A program made the translations under genes and the position numbers. Below are positions 7,964 through 13,851 of a stretch of 24,511 nucleotides of DNA, piece after piece. The DNA lies in assembly GCA_016716965.1 (NCBI GenBank), contig JADJUP010000025.1, forward strand, positions 1 to 24,511, given 5' to 3'. The notes beneath the pieces are model-generated. The model was given only the letters and a program-made list of their open reading frames with translations, did no database searches and had not been told where the DNA came from. The first letter of the stretch is position 1, and each line of letters begins with the position of its first letter. This DNA comes from Sulfuritalea sp. (GTDB taxonomy: Bacteria; Pseudomonadota; Gammaproteobacteria; Burkholderiales; Rhodocyclaceae).

Positions 7964-8656
7964 ATGGACAAACTGCTCACCACCCTCGAACTGCAGACCG
8001 GCCAACATCCGGCGTTTTCCGTAATCTGGATGCACGGCCTCGGCGCCGACGGATCGGATTTCGAGCCCGTGGTGCCGGAACTGGGCCTCGACGACGAGCC
8101 GGGCGTGCGCTTCGTCTTTCCCAATGCCCCGGCGATCCCGGTCACATGCAACGGCGGCTACGTGATGCCGGCCTGGTACGACATCATCGCGCTCGACAGC
8201 ACCACTCGTACCGTGGACGAAGCGGGCATCCTGCGCAGCCGGGACGCGATCCGGCGCCTGATCGAGCGCGAAAACCAGCGCGGCGTGCCCTGCGAGCGCA
8301 TTTTCCTCGCCGGATTCTCGCAGGGCGGGGCGATCGCCTACGCCAGCGCGCTGACCCATCCGCAACGCCTGGCCGGCATCATCGCCCTGTCGACCTACAT
8401 CCCGACGCCGGCCCTGCTCGAAGCCGAAGCCACCGCCGTCAATGCCGGCCTGCCGATCTTCGCCGCGCACGGCACGGAGGACGGCGTGGTGTCGCCCGAG
8501 CTCGGCGTCCGAGCGCGCGACCTGGTGCAGCGCCTGGGCCATGAAGTGGAATGGCGCGAGTACCCGATGCCGCATTCGGTGTGTATCGAGGAAATCATCG
8601 ACATCGGCGCCTGGCTGCAGGCGAGGATGGCCGCGATCACCGCCGGATCGCCGTAG
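7964..8656 (+). CDS. Carboxylesterase / phospholipase, alpha/beta-hydrolase fold
   Basis: A 230-residue serine esterase of the carboxylesterase-lysophospholipase family that hydrolyses short-chain esters or acyl thioesters in the cytoplasm. ATG 7964 is preferred to a TTG 21 bases upstream. Visible motifs are the oxyanion-hole segment WMHGLGADGSDF (residues 22-33), the PNAP and MPAWYD segments typical of the family, the nucleophile elbow GFSQGG with S119, the aspartate D173 in HGTEDGVV and H204 in MPHSVC, which complete the catalytic triad. There is no signal peptide. It is divergent from acpH with 43 bases between. The physiological substrate cannot be deduced. Confidence 0.88.
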   Translation: MDKLLTTLELQTGQHPAFSVIWMHGLGADGSDFEPVVPELGLDDEPGVRFVFPNAPAIPVTCNGGYVMPAWYDIIALDSTTRTVDEAGILRSRDAIRRLIERENQRGVPCERIFLAGFSQGGAIAYASALTHPQRLAGIIALSTYIPTPALLEAEATAVNAGLPIFAAHGTEDGVVSPELGVRARDLVQRLGHEVEWREYPMPHSVCIEEIIDIGAWLQARMAAITAGSP

Positions 8657-8731
8657 CGCCGGCACCGACTTCCGGGGCACGCGAACAAGCAGCCGGCCCG
8701 GCCCCTCGACGGGCAACATTAGCGAATTCTG

Positions 8732-8745
8732 TTGATCGCGATCAA
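8732..8745 (+). promoter_or_regulatory. Perfect FNR/ANR-type operator
   Basis: TTGATCGCGATCAA is an exact match to the FNR consensus TTGAT-N4-ATCAA. Its centre lies about 97 bases upstream of the GTG start of the iron-sulphur gene. If this is a class II site (centred near -41), transcription would start around 8780 and leave a leader of about 55 bases. No good -10 hexamer is obvious there (CACCAT at 8768-8773 is poor), which is tolerated at FNR-activated promoters. It implies induction when oxygen is low. Confidence 0.8.
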
Positions 8746-8835
8746 AACCTCATGGGTGATTCCGGTGCACCATGCCGGGCCGAATTTGCCGTGAAGCCTG
8801 CCGCTTCGCAATTTACCCCCCCATTGGAGGAAAAC

Positions 8836-9927
8836 GTGGCCATCAACCAACAGCCCTGCGCCGGCGCGGCCCAGGACCGATCATCCGAATGTACCGTGCC
8901 GCCCGCCTCGGCGGACCCGGCGGCGAATCCCCTGAAGACCACGCGCCGCGACTTCCTCCGCGCCGGCGGCATGCTCAGCATGTCCTCGCTAATGGGCACC
9001 GCGGCGCTGATGACCCAGTCGGACAACGCCAACGCGGCGACGGAATGGGCGGAGCATTTCCAGAAGAACTATCGCCTGATGACGCCCGAGGAGAAGAACG
9101 AGTCGCGCCTGCGGCTGGAACGGCGCTATTCGGACGAATACGGCAAGAAGGTGGCCGTCGATACTACGGAGGCGCAGCCCGGCATGCTGATGGGCTACGC
9201 GCTCAACATTCGCAAATGCATCGGCTGCCGCCGCTGCGTCCACGCCTGCGTCGCCGAGAACAACCAGTCGCGCGGCACGAGGCCCGGCGAGAAGATCGAA
9301 TGGATCCAGGTGCTGCGCATGGAGCGTGGCAAGTTCGAGCAGGAAAAGATGAACCACGGCTACCCGGAGGGCCTCGGCATCCAGGTCGGCGGCAATGCCT
9401 ACACGCCGGCGGGACAGGTGCTCGAGGGCCAGTACCACTACAACCCCAAGGCGGTACCCGAAGCCGACGCCACCTACATGCCGATCGCCTGCATGCAATG
9501 CGAGAAGCCGCCCTGCGTCAAGGTCTGCCCGGTGCGCACCACCTACCGCGAGGGCGATGGCCCGGTGGTGATCGACTACAACTGGTGCATCGGCTGCAAG
9601 ATGTGCATGAACGCCTGTCCTTACTGGGCGCGCCGTTTCAACCTCACCAAGCCGGTGCTGCCGAAGGAAGAGATGAACCCGGTGACGCACTACCTCGGCA
9701 ACCGGCCGCGCATGCGCGGCGTGGTCGAAAAATGCCACTGGTGCCTGCAACGCAGCCGCCACAATCGCTACCCGGCCTGCGTCGAGGTCTGCCCGGTCGG
9801 CGCGCGCAAGTTCGGCAACCTGCTCGATCCGGAAAGCGAAGTGAGCAAGATCCTCGAGCGCAAGAACGTGTTCCGCCTCAAGGCCGAGCTCAACACCTTC
9901 CCGAAATTCTTCTACTTCTACGATTGA
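8836..9927 (+). CDS. Tat-exported four-cluster [4Fe-4S] ferredoxin-like subunit (DsrO/HybA type)
   Basis: An electron-transfer protein expected in the periplasm, wiring a membrane quinone subunit to a partner. It has 363 residues from GTG 8836, five bases after GGAGG. A twin-arginine signal, TTRRDFLRAGG (R37, R38), is followed by a hydrophobic stretch. Four cysteine motifs suit four cubane clusters: CIGCRRCVHAC (C128, C131, C134, C138), CMQCEKPPCVKVC, CIGCKMCMNAC and CHWC...CVEVC. This spacing is that of DsrO, HybA and HmcB-like subunits. The NrfD-type gene begins 11 bases after the stop, and its ribosome site overlaps the stop codon. DsrO is the closest type I can name, but dsrMK genes are absent, so I give no symbol. 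The longer upstream frame is rejected because it would bury the Tat signal. Confidence 0.9.
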   Translation: MAINQQPCAGAAQDRSSECTVPPASADPAANPLKTTRRDFLRAGGMLSMSSLMGTAALMTQSDNANAATEWAEHFQKNYRLMTPEEKNESRLRLERRYSDEYGKKVAVDTTEAQPGMLMGYALNIRKCIGCRRCVHACVAENNQSRGTRPGEKIEWIQVLRMERGKFEQEKMNHGYPEGLGIQVGGNAYTPAGQVLEGQYHYNPKAVPEADATYMPIACMQCEKPPCVKVCPVRTTYREGDGPVVIDYNWCIGCKMCMNACPYWARRFNLTKPVLPKEEMNPVTHYLGNRPRMRGVVEKCHWCLQRSRHNRYPACVEVCPVGARKFGNLLDPESEVSKILERKNVFRLKAELNTFPKFFYFYD

Positions 9928-9937
9928 GGAGCGGACC

Positions 9938-11155
9938 GTGCTGACCAGTTTCCTTACCGACTATGTACGCTACGTCCTCAAGGGTGGTACCAAGTTCTAC
10001 GCCTGGATGGGCTCGCTGGCCTTTTTCATCCTCGCCATGCTTTTTGTCTTCTACCTGCAGAACACCGATGGCCTGATCGTCACCGGCTTGACCAGCCAGA
10101 TCAGCGACGGCCTCTACCTCGCCAACCTGGTGTTCCTGGTCGGCGTCGCCGCCGGGGCCGTGACCATCGTCTTCCCGGCCTACGTCTATCACCACGAGGG
10201 CATGCACAAGGTGGCCGTGCTCGGCGAGATGCTGGCCATCTCGGCGGTGATCATGGTGATGGTGTTCGTCTTCGCCCACATGGGCCGGCCCGACCGCCTC
10301 TGGCACATGATTCCGCCGCGCGGCATCTACAGCTTCTCGTCGATGCTGGGCTGGGACGTGATGGTGCTGAATGGCTACCTGATCCTCAACTTCGTCTGCG
10401 GCTTCTACTACCTGTGGTGCAAGTACACCGGCAACCCCATCAACCAGAAATGGTTCATCCCGCTGGTGTATGTCGCGATCGCCTGGGCGCTTTCGATCCA
10501 CACCGTGACGGCCTTCCTGATGGCCAACAATCCGGCGCGCCCGATGTGGTTCCACAGCATGATGCCGATCCGCTTCATCACGACGGCGTTTGCCGCCGGC
10601 CCGGCGCTGATCATCCTGATCTTCCTGGTCATCCGCAAGAACACCAAGTTCTGGGTTGATGACAGCGCGATCAAGCTGCTCACCACCATCGTTCACTTCT
10701 GCCTGGGCATCGCCATCTTCCTGACCCTGTCCGAAGTCGTGGTCGAGCTCTATGCCCGCACCGAGCATGCCAACGGGCTCTACTACCTGATGTTCGGGCT
10801 GCACGGCCTCACCGGTCTGGTACCGTGGTTCTGGAGTTCGCTGGTGCTGATGGTCGGCGCCTTCGTGATGTTCTTCATGCCGTCGTTCCGCAATGACTTC
10901 GACAAGCTGCGGATTCCCTGCGCGATGGCCTTCACCGGGATCTGGATCGAGAAGGGCATGGGCCTGATCGTCCCCGGCTACATCCCCTCGCCGATCGGTG
11001 AAGTCACCGAATATCACCCGAGCTTCGTCGAGTGGCTGATGGTACTGGGCATCTGGGCCTTCGGCTTCTTCATCCTGACCATCCTGCTCAAGGGCGCCAT
11101 CGGCATCCTGCTGGGCGAGATCAAGTACGGCGGCCCGGCTGCCGCCGCCAAGTGA
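9938..11155 (+). CDS. NrfD/PsrC/DsrP-type quinone-interacting integral membrane subunit
   Basis: A polytopic inner-membrane protein that exchanges electrons with quinol/quinone and partners an iron-sulphur subunit. It has 405 residues from GTG 9938, preceded by GAGGAGCGG. About ten hydrophobic helices can be seen, starting with FYAWMGSLAFFILAMLFVFY and ending with FGFFILTILLKGAIGILL, in line with the ten-helix DsrP/HmcC group and longer than eight-helix NrfD. Conserved-looking features are VGVAAGAVTIVFPAYVYHHEG and HMGRPDRLWHMIP, the latter a family signature near the quinone site, and FMPSFRNDFDKL late in the chain. It carries no cofactor motif of its own. Operon position between the iron-sulphur and cytochrome genes supports a three-part membrane complex. 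Confidence 0.92.
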   Translation: MLTSFLTDYVRYVLKGGTKFYAWMGSLAFFILAMLFVFYLQNTDGLIVTGLTSQISDGLYLANLVFLVGVAAGAVTIVFPAYVYHHEGMHKVAVLGEMLAISAVIMVMVFVFAHMGRPDRLWHMIPPRGIYSFSSMLGWDVMVLNGYLILNFVCGFYYLWCKYTGNPINQKWFIPLVYVAIAWALSIHTVTAFLMANNPARPMWFHSMMPIRFITTAFAAGPALIILIFLVIRKNTKFWVDDSAIKLLTTIVHFCLGIAIFLTLSEVVVELYARTEHANGLYYLMFGLHGLTGLVPWFWSSLVLMVGAFVMFFMPSFRNDFDKLRIPCAMAFTGIWIEKGMGLIVPGYIPSPIGEVTEYHPSFVEWLMVLGIWAFGFFILTILLKGAIGILLGEIKYGGPAAAAK

Positions 11156-11165
11156 GGCTGCCATC

Positions 11166-11981
11166 ATGAGAAAGATCGCAATCGCATCCGTGATCCTCGC
11201 CCTCTGCGGCGGCACGTTCTACGTCGTCTCCGCCGCTGAAAAAGCGGCAGAGCCCGCCAAGGAGGCCGCGCCCAAGGCGCCGATCGAGTGTTTCGAAAGC
11301 CGCAAGGGCGCCTCCGAAATCACCCAGAAGGAACTCAAGCCAGGCTGGCCCAACGTCAAGTGTTCGCCCACCACCGGTGCCGCACTCTGGTACGGCGATC
11401 CCTTCGATGGCACGGTGCCAATGGGCAAGATGCCGCAACTGGACATCCCCGAGGGCAAGGCCGTGGTCAAGCCGCGCTCGGAAAAGCTGGCGCTGATGCC
11501 CTTGTGCGGTGTCTCCTGCCACAACGGCGTCGGTCCCAAGTTCACCCCGCCCACCCTGCCGAAGGACAAGAAGCCCGCCCCCGTCCCGACGATGGCGGCC
11601 ATGGTGCCTGACCTGGCAAATCTCCAGCACGGCCGCGGCCGCATCTGGTGCCTCGATTGCCACCACACCACCCAGCGCAACAAGCTGGTCGACCACTACG
11701 GCGATCCGGTCAGCTTCGACCAGCCCCAACTGCTGTGCGGCAAGTGCCATGGCGACAAGCTGCGCGACTGGCGCGACGGCATCCACGGCAAGCGCATCGG
11801 CGAATTCGTCAGCACCGGCAAGAAGCGCTGGTTCACCTGCACCGAGTGCCACAACCCGCACAACGTGCAGGATGGCGCGCGCAACCGCGGCTTCGTGCAA
11901 TTGCAGCCGGAGCCTTCGCCCCAGCTGCCGCGGGGCATGGCGAACGCCGACCACGAGAAGCTGCACCCGATCCCGCACTGA
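11166..11981 (+). CDS. Exported four-haem c-type cytochrome (DsrJ-like position)
   Basis: A periplasmic or membrane-anchored cytochrome c of 271 residues, starting at ATG 11166 eight bases after GAGG. The signal peptide is MRKIAIASVILALCGGTFYVVSA, and if uncleaved it would be a membrane anchor. Haem motifs are CGVSCH (C114, C118, H119), which has three residues between the cysteines, and the regular CLDCH (162-166), CGKCH (191-195) and CTECH (225-229). Two other cysteines, C42 and C66, lie before the first haem and could act in haem ligation, as cysteine does in DsrJ. DsrJ has three haems, so this is not a simple DsrJ. As the third gene after the iron-sulphur and NrfD-type subunits it is the likely electron entry or exit point of the complex. 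Confidence 0.88.
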   Translation: MRKIAIASVILALCGGTFYVVSAAEKAAEPAKEAAPKAPIECFESRKGASEITQKELKPGWPNVKCSPTTGAALWYGDPFDGTVPMGKMPQLDIPEGKAVVKPRSEKLALMPLCGVSCHNGVGPKFTPPTLPKDKKPAPVPTMAAMVPDLANLQHGRGRIWCLDCHHTTQRNKLVDHYGDPVSFDQPQLLCGKCHGDKLRDWRDGIHGKRIGEFVSTGKKRWFTCTECHNPHNVQDGARNRGFVQLQPEPSPQLPRGMANADHEKLHPIPH

Positions 11982-11991
11982 TCCGGCGCCA

Positions 11992-12414
11992 ATGTCCGAC
12001 ACGCCCGAAAAGCCCGTTCGGGGCGACCCCAGTTGGGTCGCCCCGGCGCTGACGCGCGAGGAAAAGACGCGCAACGTCGGCAAGACGCCGGTCTTCTTCG
12101 GACCGCCGCTGGCCATTCACACCGACGGCCTGAAGAACACCATGGAGATCAGCGGCCGCCTCAACCGCACCGCCGAGCGTTACATGGAGCTTATGCGCCA
12201 CCACGGCCTTGAACTAACCGAGCCGGAACGTCGCTGCATCGCCCACATCTGCCACATCGGCTTCATGTCGACGCTGGAGATTCGCGAATTGCCCTTCGAA
12301 GTGGGGCTGACCCGCTTCGAGTGCGAGGGACTGGACAAGGCGGCGCTGGCGAAGAAGCTGGAGGCCGCGAGCTTCGTTGACCTGGTCGCCGTGGTCGAAT
12401 CGCTGGGGTTCTGA
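11992..12414 (+). CDS. Unrecognised 140-aa cytoplasmic protein in the NrfD operon
   Basis: I do not recognise this family. ATG 11992 lies ten bases after the cytochrome stop, and the next gene starts one base after its TGA, so it is firmly inside the operon although no strong ribosome site is visible. There is no signal peptide or membrane helix, so it should be cytoplasmic, unlike the preceding exported subunits. Residues 1-50 are polar and probably flexible (PVFFGPPLAIHTDG near 33-46). Residues 50-140 look all-helical with RTAERYMELMRHHGLELTEPE and the cysteine/histidine cluster RRCIAHICHIGFMS, which could bind a metal or haem. A role as maturation factor, sensor or adaptor is speculation. 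Confidence 0.75.
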   Translation: MSDTPEKPVRGDPSWVAPALTREEKTRNVGKTPVFFGPPLAIHTDGLKNTMEISGRLNRTAERYMELMRHHGLELTEPERRCIAHICHIGFMSTLEIRELPFEVGLTRFECEGLDKAALAKKLEAASFVDLVAVVESLGF

Positions 12415-12415
12415 C

Positions 12416-12838
12416 ATGCCAAATCGTGTTGAATGGAACCCGCGCCACAGCGTGGGCGACGAGAGCCTGGATGCCCAGCACCGGGAACTCCTGGCGCGCT
12501 GCAACGCGCTGGGCGACTGCCTCGCCGCTAGCGGCCCCGACACCGACCCCGAGGCCGACCGTCGCTTCGACCTGGCCTTCAAGGAACTGATGGCGCTCGC
12601 TCGCGCACACTTCACCGCCGAAGAAGCCCTGCTGTCCGCCAGGGACTTCGACGGCCTCGACGCCCTGCGCAACGAAGTCGAGGAATTCGACTTCCTCGCC
12701 GCCGAGATCGCTACCACGGAAAACTTCGACCGCCAGGAGCTACAGACCTTCCTCAGCCTGTGGTGGGCGGGCCATGTCGCCGGCACCGCCAGCGAACATC
12801 GCGAGTGCCTGGCGGGACCGCCGTCAGCATCGCCGTAA
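12416..12838 (+). CDS. Hemerythrin-like protein lacking three of seven iron ligands
   Basis: Bacteriohemerythrins are four-helix bundles that bind O2 at a di-iron centre. This 140-residue protein has the family start (VEWNPRHSVGDESLDAQHREL) and the usual length. Aligned by spacing to the canonical ligand set, H22, H65, E69 (HFTAE) and H120 (WWAGH) are kept. The H-x3-H pair on helix three is L84 and V88, and the aspartate five residues after the last histidine is A125. A normal di-iron site is therefore unlikely. It starts one base after the upstream stop and ends 15 bases before the convergent fdsD stop. It could bind one metal, nitric oxide or nothing, or serve as a structural partner of the 140-aa neighbour. 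Fold assignment is firm and function open. Confidence 0.8.
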   Translation: MPNRVEWNPRHSVGDESLDAQHRELLARCNALGDCLAASGPDTDPEADRRFDLAFKELMALARAHFTAEEALLSARDFDGLDALRNEVEEFDFLAAEIATTENFDRQELQTFLSLWWAGHVAGTASEHRECLAGPPSASP

Positions 12839-12853
12839 TACCAGCGCCGACTA

Positions 12854-13063
12854 TTACAAACGCTGCAGCGCCTCGCGCACCAGCGGCTTGAGTTGCGCCT
12901 CGTCGGCCGTGCCGAGGCTGGCGAGGATCTGCTCCCGCATACGCGGCTCCCAGCTGCGGCGCAGGTGATTGGCGACGTCGGCAACGGCCTGCTCGCGATC
13001 CGGCATGGCTTCGAAGAAGGCGCCGATCTGGTTGGCCATGGCGATCAGCTTTTCCAGTTTCAT
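12854..13063 (-). CDS. fdsD: Formate dehydrogenase delta subunit FdsD
   Basis: A small subunit or assembly factor of the NAD-linked formate dehydrogenase, 69 residues, as usual for the family. It begins MKLEKLIAMANQIGAFF and contains the typical helix AVADVANHLRRSWEPRMREQI, which is the FdsD signature. ATG 13063 overlaps the fdsC stop by four bases (ATGA). It is the last gene of the fds operon, converging with the hemerythrin-like gene with no clear terminator in the 15-base gap. FdsD is needed for full activity of the complex in related bacteria, but its exact role is not settled. Confidence 0.9.
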   Translation of the reverse strand: MKLEKLIAMANQIGAFFEAMPDREQAVADVANHLRRSWEPRMREQILASLGTADEAQLKPLVREALQRL

Positions 13064-13851
13064 GCGACCACCTCCCGGCTCGGCAGCTGCGCGGTGTAGC
13101 CGACGCAGCGGTCGTCGCGCAGGAAGCCGAATAAAGCGAGATTGAATTTCTCCGCCAGCCGAACCGCCGTGGCAGTCGGCGCCGACACCGCCGCCAGCGT
13201 GCCGACCCGCAGCGCGACGGCCTTCTGCACCATCTCGACGCTGGCGCGGCTGGTGATGATCAGCGCATCGCCGGAGGCATCGATGCCCTCGCGCGCCAGC
13301 GCGCCCAGGGTCTTGTCCAGCGCGTTGTGGCGGCCGACGTCCTCGCGCACGTGGCTGATCGCGCCGTCGCGGCCGACGCGGCAGGCGGCGTGGGTGGCGC
13401 CGGTGGCCTGCTGCAGGCGCTGCTGCGCCGGCAGCGCGCGCATCCCGGCGTAAAGCGCATCCAGCGGAAACGGGTCGCCAGCCGGCAGCGGCGCCAGTTC
13501 GCGCAACACCTGGTCCAGGCTCTCGGTGCCGCACAGGCCGCAACCGGTGCGCCCGGCGAGGCTGCGGCGGCGTTCCTTGAGGCGCATGAAATCGCCGGCC
13601 GCGATCTCGATCTTGAGCGTGATGCCGGCCGCCGCTTCCTCGACCTCGATGCCGAAGATGTCGCCGCGCCGCGCCACGATGCCTTCCGAGAGGCTGAAGC
13701 CGAGGGCGAAGTCGTCGAGGTCGGCGGGGGTCGCCAGCATCACCGCGTGGCTGATGCCGTTGTACTCGAAGGCGACCGGCGTCTCGACCGCCAGCTGGTC
13801 GCCGCGCTCCACGCCATCGCGCCAGACGCCGCGCTGCTCGACGGACTTCAT
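13060..13851 (-). CDS. fdsC: Formate dehydrogenase accessory sulfurtransferase FdhD/FdsC
   Basis: FdhD-family proteins bind the bis-MGD molybdenum cofactor and carry sulphur from a cysteine desulphurase to it, which formate dehydrogenase needs for activity. The 263-residue length fits. The reactive cysteine loop CGLCG (C104, C107) is present, preceded by LKERRRSLAGRTG, as is the later cofactor-binding region with HVREDVGRHNALDK and DALIITSRASVEMVQKA. ATG 13851 overlaps the fdsA stop by four bases and its own stop overlaps fdsD. Within this operon type the gene is called fdsC. The assignment is secure. Confidence 0.93.
   Translation of the reverse strand: MKSVEQRGVWRDGVERGDQLAVETPVAFEYNGISHAVMLATPADLDDFALGFSLSEGIVARRGDIFGIEVEEAAAGITLKIEIAAGDFMRLKERRRSLAGRTGCGLCGTESLDQVLRELAPLPAGDPFPLDALYAGMRALPAQQRLQQATGATHAACRVGRDGAISHVREDVGRHNALDKTLGALAREGIDASGDALIITSRASVEMVQKAVALRVGTLAAVSAPTATAVRLAEKFNLALFGFLRDDRCVGYTAQLPSREVVA

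Noticed and set aside
9890..11215. 441-codon minus-strand frame opposite the NrfD gene
   Set aside because: His, Asp and Gln-rich composition typical of the complement of a hydrophobic membrane-protein gene, with no domain.
12839..12853. Possible terminator between the hemerythrin-like gene and fdsD
   Set aside because: Only 15 bases separate the stops and no stem with a T tract can be formed there.
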